DNA of 64,000 nt from Trichuris trichiura (lineage: Eukaryota > Nematoda > Enoplea > Trichinellida > Trichuridae). Each line of letters starts with the position of its first letter. Position 1 is the first letter of the stretch. Shown here piece after piece: positions 13,316-26,400 of this stretch. The notes beneath the pieces are model-generated. The model saw only the letters and a list, made by a program, of their open reading frames with translations. It made no database searches and was not told where the DNA came from. The position numbers and the translations under genes are program-made. Location: contig JBAJFE010000010.1 of assembly GCA_037903355.1 (NCBI GenBank), positions 186,001-250,000 of the forward strand, in the 5' to 3' direction.

Positions 13316-13342
13316 GTTCGGTTGGTTGGTTGGTTGGTCGGT
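13316..13342 (+). repeat. (GGTT)n short tandem repeat
   Basis: Tandem GGTT/GGTC tetranucleotides, with about six units recognisable. Confidence 0.8.
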
Positions 13343-13929
13343 CGTCCGTGTTCGGCGATCGTCATACATTTTCCGGACGTGCGGTGATCGTTGGCGAAAC
13401 GGTTCTCTCGCTGATAGACACGCGACAAGTCGTCTTCTCCAAATCGTAAGAGAAGCATTTGCCGTTTTATATGATAACTTTTTATAGGCGCGCTTCTTGC
13501 TGTGCTCCCTCTACTTTCTTTTGTCAGGTACGCCGTTCGTCTAAAGTGCTTTTGTGGGTTGCACTGACCGTCTTTTGGTGAAATAGGCGTTCTTTTACCT
13601 ATACCTAATCCAGGAAAGGATGACTCTACCTTCGCGACTTAGTTGCCGTTGCGCTTAGGTAGGTGTACGTACGAGCAGCAGCACGCTTTTTCAGGCGCTT
13701 TATTGGACTTCTATATCCCCAAGATGATTGGTCGCCATGCGCGGGCGCTTGGAATTTTGGTGCGGAAGCAGAGAAGTGGAGAAAAAAAGGCGCTTGGAAA
13801 AAGACTTTTACTTCGAGAAGGGCGTTCTTTCAAGGTGGCAGCAGCATACACACTTTAGCGTTAGGAATTTTCTCTTTGGAGTTTCCGGCTGTCTACCCTT
13901 CTCTCGCGTTACCCTTAGCAGAGGGTTAG

Positions 13930-13974
13930 CCGCGCGCGTGCGCGCTAGACAAAGAGAGAGAGAGAGAGCGAGCG
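13930..13974 (+). repeat. (CG)n followed by (AG)n tract
   Basis: An alternating CG/TG run is directly followed by an AG dinucleotide tract, about 1 kb upstream of the TENT5 start. Confidence 0.85.
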
Positions 13975-14942
13975 ACGTTCTTTCTTCGTGGGCGTTCCAA
14001 GGACCAACGCAATAATACCCTCAGAGGCGACCAATTTTCATTCTCTTTTCGCGTTTATTCACCAGCCGTCATTGTCGTCAGTGGCAAAATCGATGGCTTA
14101 TCCGCGGCGCAGTCCATAAGGCGTGGGCTCACCGTTCGCTTTGGCCATTATTGGAAGCGTTGCCGTCGCGCTTGTTGGCTCGCATTGATAGCGATAACGA
14201 CAGTGCGAACGCTGGCGCGCGTTTCCAGTTTTGACGTCATTGAGCCCGTTCCAGAGACCGGCCTTTGCTTGTAAACAAGTGCACTCCTACGCGTCAGAAT
14301 TACCCTTTCCTCAGAGCGGTTCCGCCGCGTACTGAGGCGCTCATTGATCAGTCGATTCCTCAAATTGTCGCAAAGGCTGTATGTGACCGACCCAGTCGAA
14401 GCGCACACCTCCGCAGTGACATCTAAGAGACATCGATTTTGTCGGTCCTTCGCCACTACGACCGCTGCAACCATTCATGCTTCGCGGTAGTGGACGTTGT
14501 GAATGGACGTAGACGAGCCGTAGGCACCCACGCACCTATTGGCTGCTTGTGCGCTCGCCTGTGTTCCCGTATGCTTTGCTGCTGCAACAGCTGCGCTCAC
14601 TTCGATTGACGTTCGCTCGTTTACAAGTAGCAACGTTCGGCTGTGGTCTTTTTGGCGCTATGTAGCTGATCGTTGGCCTTACGGTTTGGTGAGCTGCGCA
14701 TTCCGAAGACATCGACAAGGCGCCTTAATCGTCTTGACGATTTGCATTGTCCATTTTCGGCAAGGCGGGCCAAATTGTGGTTTGCAGGTTCGTTTGTTCG
14801 GTCGCTATAGAAGGCGGCGCCTTGGCATGTTGGGGTCGTTGTTGTCGCTTGTTTCGCGTCAACTCTCGCGTCTGCCATTCGCTGGCAGTTCGTGGTTGGA
14901 TTCCTTATCGTAAAAGTGCCTCTCTTCTTGCTTCAGATCGTC

Positions 14943-16292
14943 ATGCATCCCGAGGCAACGCGAAGCACCAAGGCATCGCAGGCTTTCCTGAACGTTGTAC
15001 AGGTAAGCAGAGTACGCATGTGGCTGATGTCCATGCCTTGTGCCCAAATGCTTCTTCAGCTTTTCTTAGCTTAATTCTTTCCTCCTTACTAGCTGAAACG
15101 AATGCACGAGGTGATGTCGGAGAAATGTCAGGTACATGGTCGAGGCAACTTTCCGACGCTCGAAATATCCCTTCGAGATTTGGTCAACGTTGTGCTGGCT
15201 CGGCTTCAACATTGCGACGTCTCAGTGCGGGAGGTGAAAATGAACGGCGGAGCTGCTAGTCACATACTGAGTAGTGCTGATCTACCCTTCAACGACATTG
15301 ACTTGATCTTCGTGGCCGACTTGTCGGCTCCAAAGCAGTTCGACACGATAAAAGAATGCGTTTTGGACAGCTTACTCGAGTTTTTACCCGATGGAATCAG
15401 CCGAGCGAAAATAAGCCGCACAGCCATGAAAGATGCGTACGTGCGTAAGATGGTCAAGGTGAGCGACGAGGATTTGTGGTCGCTTATATCGTTGAACAAC
15501 AATGCTGGACGTTCGCTGGAGCTGAAGTTCGTCCACCGTATGCGTCGGCAGTTCGAATTCAGCGTTGACTCGTTTCAAATTCACCTGACCAATTTGCTCA
15601 ACATAGCCAACGACGACGAGCACTTCGGTGCGGCCATTTCCGCCGGCGAATGTCCAGTGGAGGTGTTGGTAGAAAGCGTTTTTGGCGACTTCTTGCTCGC
15701 CTATTACCATTTGAACAATCGGTTGATCGACACGAAGCAACCGGAGTTGATCCGCGGCGGTGGACTGCTTAAGTACTGTCAGTTGTTGGCCCAACAGTAC
15801 CAGCCAGCTTCACCGTCCAAACGATGGCGTCAAACTGAGCGGTACATGTGCAGTCGTTTCTTCATTGACTTTCCGACCATTGTCGAGCAGCAACGCAAGT
15901 TGCAGTCATATTTGGACAACCACTTTCAGGAAGACTGGAAGGCGAAGTACGATTTTCTTGGCGTACTCTACCGCGTCGTCGACGAAAGTACGGTTTGTCT
16001 GATGAACCACGACCTTCGTTTGACCCTTTCGACCATTGAAAACTTTATGTACCAAGTGTCCATGACGCCGTTGTACCATTGCGGTCCGTCGCCGCACGGT
16101 CAACCTCCCCAGGCGGCAACCGTGGTATCCATAGCAGCCGTCGCTCGACCTCAGCAGCCGCCTATAAGCGAGAAGGAACAGCAAGCACCATCGTCCGGCA
16201 ATAACGGCGCCGGCGGTAGTGGCGCCCATCAGCCAAAGCAGACGCTGCTGTACGTGCCCAAGAACGCCTCTTACTGGGTATCTGTCATGTGA
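14943..16292 (+). CDS. TENT5: Terminal nucleotidyltransferase 5 (TENT5/FAM46), non-canonical poly(A) polymerase
   Basis: TENT5/FAM46 proteins extend poly(A) tails of selected mRNAs. Two coding exons are joined: 14943-15002 (donor GTAAGC) and 15093-16292 (acceptor TTACTAG), separated by a 90-bp intron, giving about 419 residues. Family landmarks in order are the VHGRGNFPTLEISLRDL block, the nucleotidyltransferase NGGAASHIL turn at about residues 71-79, the metal-binding pair in NDIDLIF (Asp 88 and Asp 90), the third acidic residue in LELKFVH (Glu 163), QFEFSVDSFQI, RGGGLLKYCQLL, ERYMCSRFFIDFP, and ESTVCLMNH. The last 80 or so residues are a low-complexity Q/P/G-rich tail with no counterpart in the conserved core. 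The ATG at 14943 is the first Met after a CAG acceptor-like site and gives a short N-terminus leading into the conserved QLKRMHEV segment. It is tail to tail with BCKDHB. Confidence 0.95.
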
Positions 16293-16477
16293 CGATTGCA
16301 CATTCGTCTGCCCCAGTTTGCTTCAAAGATTCCTTCGTCCCCTTTTTTCCTAATCTAATTTTTTGTGTCATTTCGTCGTTGGGCGGGAATTTTTCCAGAA
16401 AACAGAAGAAGCTTGTGCATTTACATTTGTTTCTCCTTCAGCGTCGGATCATGAAAGGATTATTTTATCTATCCGTT

Positions 16478-16548
16478 CTCCAACTCTCTCCCTCTCTCTT
16501 TTCTCTTCTCATTCGCTCTCTCTCTCTCTCCTCTCTCTCTGATCTCTC
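16478..16548 (+). repeat. (TC)n pyrimidine tract in the TENT5 3' UTR
   Basis: A long CT-rich microsatellite lies about 190 bp after the TENT5 stop codon, presumably transcribed in the 3' UTR. Confidence 0.85.
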
Positions 16549-17103
16549 CGGTCTATCGTTGCCTCTTTGACTTTACTGAATATTCGTACTGCTCGACTGC
16601 GAATCCTTCATCTTTTACGCGGTTCATGGACGTAAATCGAGCGCCTCCATTTCGTTGCATCCAGTTTGATATGACCTCGCAGTGTCTGTCCTTATGTCTG
16701 TGTATACGCTTGTCTGACCACAGATGTCCACCGTGCAGAGAAGAGAAAACGTTACCTCTCACCCTACCGTCGTTCCTGTAAAGCCGCTCGGCCCCGTTCC
16801 GTTTTTTCTTGCCATGCGGGTTTTTTTTCAGTGTTGTTCCTTTCTTGCTGTTCTTTCGTTACCCGCAAGTACCACCCGTTTGCATGGACCATCAGCTATA
16901 CTAAGCCGGGTTTGGCCGAAGGGAAAATGAGCAATGCTTTGCCCTCGTCCCGCCCACTGAGTTCCCCTTCGTTCCCAATTTAAAAAGTATACAATGGTTA
17001 TCGTGCACTTTTCAGCCTTTCATTAGGCTTCGCATATTGTGGTCATTTTCCTTTCTTGCTTGCGAGAGAACAGCGGCGCGCTTTCAATTCGACCAATGGG
17101 ACG

Positions 17104-17145
17104 GAGAAAAAGAGAAAGAGAGAGAGAGAAGCAAAGAAAGAAAGG
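17104..17145 (+). repeat. (GA)n purine tract
   Basis: GA/AAG repeats in the probable TENT5 3' UTR. The tract is complementary in type to the upstream CT tract at 16.5 kb, so the two could pair in the transcript. Confidence 0.8.
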
Positions 17146-17377
17146 ACAGTAAGAATGAAAATGCGAGTCATTTTTGGTCAACTTTCTCGTTTACTTTCTC
17201 TATGCTTTTTGGCTCTCTACGTTATGTAAGGTGCAGAACCGATATGCCTTCCCACACGATTTGGTCGACAACTCATATGTTTAGAGGGAGAGAGACAGTG
17301 GCTGTTCGCTTTTTGCAACTGGCGGCCGTCGCCTAAGTTTGTCGCATGTATGTGTCGTCGTCCGTCATGCCGTGTCG

Positions 17378-17383
17378 TTTATT
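17378..17383 (-). promoter_or_regulatory. Poly(A) signal AATAAA of BCKDHB
   Basis: TTTATT on the plus strand reads AATAAA on the minus strand, 62 bp beyond the BCKDHB stop codon. Confidence 0.6.
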
Positions 17384-17402
17384 TTGTACCGCAAAGAACG
17401 AT

Positions 17403-17408
17403 AATAAA
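17403..17408 (+). promoter_or_regulatory. Probable poly(A) signal AATAAA of TENT5
   Basis: This is the first AATAAA I saw on the plus strand after the TENT5 stop, about 1.1 kb downstream. It lies inside the BCKDHB 3' UTR, which implies overlapping antisense 3' ends. Confidence 0.45.
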
Positions 17409-17444
17409 CTTCTGAACAATATTGTTAGCTTGCCAGCCTCAGTA

Positions 17445-20400
17445 TTAATAGGAGATAATCCTTTTCAGTGCCTTTAAACAGCGTTCCTTGTCCGGAAGGT
17501 ACTGCGGTTCCAGGGAATGGGGAAATGGTGTGTCCCATCCAGTGACGCGCATCACAGGGCTTTCCAAATGCAAAAAGCAGTGCTCCTGAAAAAGAAAGCT
17601 TGTCGTTAAAGAGAAAGTATAAGCAGTGACACTGTGTCAGACACGTTTTGCTTGGTATTGTATTCGGACAATAACAAGCGCAAGCAACCGTAATCCTTCT
17701 CTATTTCTGCGAAACGATGTCAAAGTAATGGCAACGAGTAAACAGCAGCATTTGATGTTTAACCGTGTAGAGGATAAACAGATTTGCTTTTTACACGAAA
17801 ACGTAATTTTCACCACTGCTTTCATCCCCGTAAACGGGCTATCTATCGTTTGGTAAATACGGTCAAAGTTCTAATTTGATATGCGCGTCGAAAAGAGAAA
17901 ACTTCTGCTGCCTCTTTTGCAATCTTGCAAATTTCAATTGCAAAGCAGTCTGAGGATGGCAAATTCAACATGACAATGTTGTGCCCCATTTAATCGTCGC
18001 CTTAATCAGCAAAGCGCTCCAACTAGGAATAAGGACAGTTTTTGCCTCCTTGCAAAATGGACATACTTTCCGTCATTGTGCTTTGAAGATCTAGTCAAGG
18101 TTGGGCTCATTTATGAGAATATTCATCCCTTGGTACCCACAACGATCTGGTACGGTCCACCGGATTGCAAAGTCCTCTTTGTATTGCACCTTAGCTGGAG
18201 TTGAGTAAACAAGAACGTTGAAAGAAATCTACGATCACCTTGGAGAATTAAGTTGCCTTGACGTCACCTATCGTTATTATTTAAACAAGATTCGGTTGAT
18301 AACACTTCCAACTTTGGCCCCACGCATGCAAAAATGAAAAGTTTTCAATCAAGCTTGCTCTAGCCACTTGCTATCAGCAACGTTGCTACTATCAGTATAA
18401 TGGTCTTATGTCGAATTAACGTTGCAGAGATAATGCGGATCCAAGTTCGCGACGCCCGTAAAACAGCATTTAAGCAAGGACAGTGCCAAAGATCGAATGT
18501 CCTTTGGCGTTCTTGCTTTTCTCAAAAATCTTATCCGGACAATCTCCGCATGCACTAAGACCCATCAGCATTCTTCAGTCATTTTGATGATTTTTCAGTG
18601 CATCGCAATATTCAAAAACAGAACGAAAAAATTGTGATATTCCTGTGCGACCAACCACAGTCGCACTTCTCTTTGTCCAGAGCCATCCCCAGTTCTACTG
18701 CTACTTAACCGCAGCGCCTAAACCGTGGAGCTAAACACTGACCTTCCTTTAGAGCAGTTGAGAAGATGCACTGTGATCTGCTAATACCAGTTTTACTTGA
18801 TCTGTACGCGTAGTTGTACGCGGTCCAGCTACATCGGAATTTAAAAACAACATTGATTTGCCGCGTACCTACTATGGATGCACTGTCGAGCACTGGCCTA
18901 TTTATCTGCTGATCAAATCTAACCTGCTTACGTTGAGGAGAAAACGCAAAGAAAAATCAAAACACAGCAGCTACTATCTAATATAATAATTGGAAAGAGC
19001 GTCCTTCAAATTTGAACGAAGATTCATAACCCAAAAGAGGAGAGTAACAGAATGAATTCACGAAGTGACATGTTGCGGAATGATTGTTCAGCTGCTCTGG
19101 TTCAACCTGGTCAGTCAACAATGTTCTACGCGCGGCGTGTGCGTTTCATTAAACTTACTGGTTAAATTGACATTTGCGGATGCTCGGCAACGCAGTTTGC
19201 CGCTGTCACGATATTTGCTTTACCTGAATAGGCTGAAGCCGAGATAGGTAAGGCATTTACGTCATCATATTATACCGTCTGAACGTTCGATTAGCTGAAA
19301 TTACCCGGTAGTCAATGGATGAGAACAATGGGAAATTGCCACTTTTGTAAAATACGTTGTTACTTAGTGCAGTCCGGCACGTAGGAGGCGTTCAGCAATG
19401 AATATCCATCAAACTGTGTTGAAGCTGAAAGGTACAGTCGTAGCTTAGGGCGAAACACTGCCTGTATCCATCATTTAACCTGGCGAATTTCCCCTTCCGC
19501 CTGCCGCTACGAAAGGAATGTCCTTAATTTCTTCATGCACATTGATCAAACGTGCTCAATTACTCGTCACTTGCTGAGGAGCCTTTCGGATACGCTCGAA
19601 AATAACTGACGCGCAATAAGTCCAACAGCATTGTTTCCACCGCTGGAGAAAGAGAACGCGCGAACAAGCAATAATTGGTCTGAAGACTATTGCCGCAGAC
19701 GAGAAAGTTTGACAAAGTTGGAAAAAATTGCAGATGGAATAGCGTTCGTGCAAATCAATCATCTTCATGCGCACGAGAGGCGAACAGACAAACTCTAGAA
19801 CAAATATATCTTGCTATTCTTTACCTACCATCCCTTAACAGGCTCTGCTAGGCAGTCATAGTATTCTAAGATTAACGTTTTTCTTTCTTACCCCAGGAAC
19901 ATTACTAGCAATTACAGCGAGGGCCCATCTAATGAAATTTCTACTCTTGTAGCGTTGCTTTGAGAACACAACCAAGGTTGAGGGGAGTCCTGCAAACTGC
20001 GCAGGAGTTGTGACGGTCGCCAGTGAGAAAAAGAGACCAAAGAGTTTCGAAAGCACGAATCGCGTCAGCGGTTGCATGCCGGGCCCCAGTTGTTGGAAGA
20101 ACGGGCCAAATAAAGAGCAAAAACAAATGGCAAAAGTCGCAACTCAGAAGAACTATTGCTCGGTTAAATTAAAACGGCAAAGTGACTACTTTTTGGTGAC
20201 AAAATATCCTCAAATTGCTACTGAAATGATTTCTTGTGAGAAAACCAAATGCCTATAACCGGTCTGGCCGATCGGACTTTTGCCTGATAAAGATCCCTAC
20301 GTGCTGGTATATAAGCAGAAGTAAAAGTGACCTATGCTGAAAGCAGGAAATATCTCGCGTTCGACTAAAGGAATTCAAATGCGCCCGATGATTTCTGCAG

Positions 20401-23400
20401 GAGCTGTTGCTGCAACGATTCATCATTTCATGTATAAATTAGCACATTAAAGGCGAATATTGAAAAAAAAACATTCGCACTAATCTGCATAGGTCTACAT
20501 CGTCCAATTTCAAAATGCCAAAAGCAATGATCAGCCCCTATTTCACTGCTTTAACGATCTTCGCGAAAGGTAAATAAGTGCCTTGATTGATTTCAGCCGC
20601 TTATTTGTCCGTACGCGGAGATGACGCCCTGCAGTCTTTGCGAATGAAAATAATCTCAAGGCGCACCTTGAATGGAATGCTATCCCGCCCCGCCAAAGTA
20701 GCTCATTTTCAAGCTCCAGATTGCCCATGGTAAATCCTCGGCTTAACGTAGCGGACGCCAAAACAGCGGCTAGCTAAAAGTACACGCCAAACGGCGCTTT
20801 AAATAGAAACAACTTTCCAGAAGAATTGAAATTACGTGACGGACAGCTGCAAGGCATTGCGGCCTATTTCGGTTAGTTGTCTGAGCGCTGAACAAGCCTG
20901 CAGGCACGAACATTCTTGCTTTGAGTTTTCAGGGAGGGAAGCAGACGAACTAGCGAACATTCGTTCATCGGATCGGAACGTCGTAATGCGCTTTGCTAAG
21001 GTCGAACAGTATGGGATTAAAATGTTCAAGAGGGTTGTCTTTTTTGAACATCGTCCGGCCGCTGGTGCCTACGGATACTGCTGACCTTTTGATCGTTGAG
21101 GAAAATTAAAAAATTACCACTGCAACGCGAGCAGAAATTCAAAATGAAATGGCAAGATTAGCACGCAAGGTTGGGAGAGAAAATGACATTCTCTGCGGTA
21201 CGGTTACTTCTCCCTACTTTTCCAATCGAAAACGCCAATTTCGTTTCGTATGGTGATTAGGTGTACAGAGAAAAGTTATGCCGACGTTGAGAAAATGGAT
21301 CAACCAATTCGTTGGTGGCAATTTACGGGAACTGAAGCCTGCGCAACCTGTCGTCGTGTCCGTGACGCTGTTTGCAAAAGGGCTTACTGGGAAAAATTGA
21401 TTGGCGCTGAAACGCTTTTCCTTCGCGGAAAGTAGGCATGGTGCAACGGTCGTCCGGATATTTCTCGACATTTCAATGAGTTGAACGCACGCTTTTTATC
21501 TTTGCCGGCTAGACTAATCCGTAAGGTACGCGCCATACGGGACTGTGTCTTAGGAGATACGTTTAGCAAGCTGTCGAGCTGTTTCTGCGTCAGCTGTCAC
21601 AAGTGACAGCACTGTGTGCAAGTGTCGACTGTTTTTGCTACCAGATAAATAAGTCAGCCTGTCATGTCCAGACGAAAGGAGCGATAGCGTGAAAACTGAG
21701 CCAGCAATGAAGACTGCAGCTGCAGGCTGCCTAACCAGCCAAATTTCAAGACATCAAAGACAGCTCCAATCTGCTCGATACACCAACTGCTGAAGGGTTG
21801 AAATTGCTTACCGTAAAAGCCAAGGCAATTTTTCTTTCAAAGAAAGCGCTCAGGCATGCGTGACCTCAACTAGACTACATAACCTAAATTAGACTTTCAA
21901 TTCTGCAAGCAGACAAAACATCGTTGCTTCAGGGAAAGCTGATAGAGCTTGTCTAACAGATTTGCTCAACAAACGAAATGATCATCTGTGCTTCACTCTC
22001 ACTAAACGTTTACTAGACATGACAACGAACAAGTGGGCCAAAATTGGCTATCCATTTTACACGCATACGCCTCCACGGAAAGTTGTGGCGGAGCTTTAAA
22101 ACTGAGTAGACTGCGTTGAAAGTGCCAACGCTGCATTTTGATCATTTCTTCGGAGCGACTCAATAAGCTTAAACCTTTGGACGAGCAAAACCAGGCATGG
22201 AAACGCTTTCAGGCGTTTTATTCGTCCGCTCTGAGACTTGCTTAAAACGTTGCAACATTTTACGAGCTTCTTGCTACAGCTTAGAATGCGATAAGCTTAT
22301 CTCCGTGCATGCTTTTTCGTTCTATCGGTGCTATCCCGAATCGTAAGCGCCTTTTCGAATAGCCACGCGAAATTCTCTGGCAACATGTCACGTTCAAAAA
22401 ATTCAATGTTTCGAATCAACTGTCGTCTTAAGCGAAATCTGGTCGACGGATTGAGGCAGAGAGACACTGCACTGACTACACAAAAACCATGTTAACTTCA
22501 AGTTTCGAATTCAAATTCAGGAATGCAATTTCGAGTGCATACCTGTGAGAGAAAAAATTTAACTTTTAAATCAGATCAAGATGCAATGCTACATCTGCTC
22601 TGTTTGAGAATGCTTGTTCCCTGCTTGCGTGGGACTGAAAGTTCCATCAGAGAAGTGCCGCCTCACATAAGCTTACATGCATATAAAAAATATTAATAAG
22701 CAGGCGGAGGCTTGATGAAAAATTTGCTGATGCGCATGGAGCCTATTCAGCCCAACGAAGACGTGTCCGTGCCATTAAACGGAGTTTCAAAGTGACCTAC
22801 AGAGTGGAGCAATTTCCACTGTTAGATAATTGCATCCAATGATTTGGCTCTGGTGACAACGACTTCCATTGGTGAAACATCGGGAAAATTGCATTCTTCC
22901 TAATAGCGGTTACTCTGGCAAGTAGTGAGAGACGCAGAAACTGTAATGCATCAGAAGTTAACCCTTGCATACACCAACCAACACCAAAGGGGCATTTTTA
23001 TAGCGGGTTTACTGAGTGTTCATGCAGTTGGATTATGCCAAAATGTTGAATAGTCTATGCAGATGTCTTAATCGTTGGGAGCCGCTTTCAGTCATTTGAA
23101 AACGGTATACAGTATCAGAAGCGTCTTCACTATTTAAAGAATTCCTGCAATTGTTAATGGAAGAGAATAGAGGCAGCTTCAAGGTCGAAACCAAGATGCG
23201 ACGTGCAGCTCACAATGATAGATATCGACCGAACAGATAGGTCTTTAGGATGTTTTACACAACATTCACTCTCCAAGCTTAGCATAAGAAAACTGGATTT
23301 ACAGTGTTTTGAAGGTCAACTGAAAGTCAGTCTACTTCTGGTTAGTACAAAAATTGTTGAAGTATTAATAGACTGGAGCAAAAAAAAGTGTACAAAATTG

Positions 23401-26400
23401 AAGCCAGCAGAATGGTCTACATTGCTAGTTTGCTTGCAGTCCTTTTCATGAGCTGATGCGCACTTTGACGTGACGTCAAAATAAGCGTAAGTGCAACACC
23501 TTGAACCGCATGTGCATGTTTCCACGGGCAATGGAAAACGTCCTTCGGAATAAACCGCTTGCGCTGAGAAATGCATTCCTTTGTTTAGGATAGCAAATGG
23601 AAATGCCAGTATTTGACAAAGCCTATTATTGTTCTGGTGCAAATGGATCAGCAATAGAAAGTACATTACAAGCCGAATAACTAATTTTAAGCCTTGCTCA
23701 AAATAAATGGACTTTCGAGTATCCCAGGGGATCGGCAACGCTACCAAGCGTTCGATCATTCCTTCCAATGTAGCGCGAAATTGGAACTAATTTTCCCGTA
23801 AATTGCATCGTTACCTTTCTTTCCAACTTATGATGAATTTCTACGCCTACGGATTGTCAATTCTTCTGCTCATGTCAAAGCATTAACTTCTAAGCCATTG
23901 TCACTTAGCTGCTTTGCAAATAAAGAAACTAGGCGTCTTCTGTCCCATTTTAGAAAGAAAATGTCGTAACATTTAGCAGAGAATGGCAGCACCGTGCAAG
24001 CGAATTGAAGAAGTACAGAGCAACTTATTAACTGTCTTTCATCTATTAACGTCCTTCTAAGCATATTTATTACTCGCTATTCCATTATCCCACGCGGAGA
24101 ACACGGAAAATTTGTTCACGTGAAAACAAATACTGCTATGTGCGAAGATTCACTTGCCAAACAATTGGTTTTTACAGCATAAGCTTTAGTCGAGTGAGGA
24201 CTTAAGTGATACAGTTCCATTTGATGAGGATTTTTCCAAAAAATTCCACCTGGCTTTCACTTGCATACCGAACAAACAAAACAGATGGCAAAAACTGGTG
24301 CTTCCACAGAACTTAACGAAACAAGATTTTATCCCAAAGTCACAAGGTGACACGCAAAGAAGGCAAGCCGTTCACTATTTCGGCCAAACTGTTTTCCGCC
24401 AACCATTCAATAAACCATCAAAACACGCAATTCGCTCGGCTTGGAGAACCCTTGACAATCGGGAAATAATTGCAATAAAGACATAATTAAAATTTAAACT
24501 AGATTTCCAGCGCCTGCGGAAGCTGAGCCATTCTTCGCTTCGCTCCTGAAGGATCTATTTTTAGAAAGGGCAGCCCCATGTAAGCGGTCGATTCAAGAAA
24601 ACTCATCAGGATAGCCTACAAACATTTGAGATGAACTACTAATACAATGGTGAAGCAAGAGGATACTAGTGAAAATATGTAGAACATTGGGAGGAAGTAG
24701 TCGATCTAAATTCAATGCAATTATCAACAGACTCCACGAAATGAAACCATTTTTTATTCGTGATTATTGCAGCCATTTTGTCCTACTTTTGATGGACTTC
24801 CAAATGGGAGCATAAGACATCAAATAGAAAGGTAGCACGCGAAACAAAAATGCATGTATTCATTCTTGGCTATGAAGTTATCTCTATTTCGAAAGTCAGG
24901 ATTCATTGATCTCTGCGAGCCAGAGCGAAATTCATCGCAGTCTAAGGCTGAGAATTCCTCTACGTCGCTGCTAATGATTGCGCGTACAACGCAACGGCCA
25001 ATTAGTTGCCCATCGAGTTAGATGCCACGAATGGCAACCACATTTTCTAGTCAACGCTATCATATGAGCAGTAATGACGGCATCCAATTTTGCTAAGTAA
25101 CTATTGATGGCCTTTTTGTTCAGGTTATAAAAATAGATATGCTAAGGGAAACTGTAGAAAATATTGATACAATTAGTCTGCCAGTTGGACGCTAAGTTAG
25201 ACATAAAGACCAAAACAGACGATAGCAAAAAGTCAGAGGTTCTTGAAAACTGAAGTTTGAAAATTAATACACAAGATCAGCTGACGGCATCAAATATTGA
25301 CGTAATCTTATTTCGACCAGACTAAAACTCCATTTTATCATATATAAATGGTATCTCAACCATGCTCATAGGTCTCAAATTGAAAATATTAGCGCTGCCA
25401 GTGCCATAGACTGTAGCTCCCAGAAAATGCGGTACTGCAGTTTGCTTCAATATTTCTTCCTTAAAATTTTAAACGTAAAACACGTTTGTGAATTTTTGTT
25501 TGCCTGGTCAACAAACATACAGAAACGTCATTTATTTGCCAAAAATGACACTATACTAATGTCTTCACATAATGATGGAGGACTGACCCTGTATATTACT
25601 ACGCAAAGGAACAGCAATTTAAAAAACTATTAAAAACAATAAAAATTGCGCTGCCAGAAACAAGGAGTGGTTGCGAATTCTCGACAGTAATTTGATCACA
25701 ACAGAATGCAAGAAAAGACAAGTTTTGACAAACGTACTTGATTAGACTAGCTAATCACATAACTGTTAGAAATAAAATTTCAAATAGCAAAGGCTGACAG
25801 AAGAGAATCCTCCATTGCCTGCCCAGTGCATCCCATTACGGTTTACACCTACAGTTCTAACCGATTCCTGTTTGGAAGGCGTAAGCACATTTGACGTTGT
25901 TCAACCACTCATTTGGTCGCTTTTTCAAAATTAGCTAGCAAATCTTGCGTTTTCGCTGCCAAACAAGATTTCGCGGCATTGTAAACGCTAACCTAAATGA
26001 AACGCCGCGTAAACTTATCGGCTGTTCACGCTTTGCACCCACTAACAGCGGACAAGGCGCCCTACTTAAGACAATTACTAGGTCTGCTGGTAGGCCCTGG
26101 GGCAGTCTGATCTGCTCTCGTCTCCGCTGGTGAACCTGCGGAAACAACAAGCTAAAGCTGATTTGAAGACGATATCCTAGACAATATTGCATTAATGCAT
26201 TGGCTCGCTTGGCATATGGAGTGGCATGCTTTGAAGTCATAAACAAAATTCCGTGATTTACCCGCTCTTCTGTTCCTTGAGCGTCTTTGAGAATTCAGCT
26301 TGCGGTATAAAAAAATGCATAACATATAACTTCAAGATCCAACTGCGTAAACACAAACAACCGACAACAGCAGAATTTCCGCAAGTGCCCCAGGACGTAT

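Larger units (their letters stand above)
11301..14942. other. GC-rich, microsatellite-rich region upstream of TENT5
   Basis: Base composition shifts to higher GC and several simple repeats cluster here (listed separately). Overlapping ORFs occur on both strands without recognisable domains, as expected in GC-rich non-coding DNA. The region probably carries the TENT5 promoter and 5' UTR exons. A CAG acceptor directly before 14937 suggests at least one upstream non-coding exon, which I could not place. Confidence 0.45.

Noticed and set aside
15384..16301. Long minus-strand ORFs opposite TENT5
   Set aside because: They mirror the GC-rich coding exon in other frames and have no family motif.
23316..23768. 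150-codon minus-strand ORF in BCKDHB intron 8
   Set aside because: No domain, no splice context, and a composition like translated intron; treated as chance.
26120..26150. GGTGAACCTGCGGAA resembles the 3' end of 18S rRNA
   Set aside because: Flanking sequence on both sides does not continue as rRNA, and the match is only about 15 bases.
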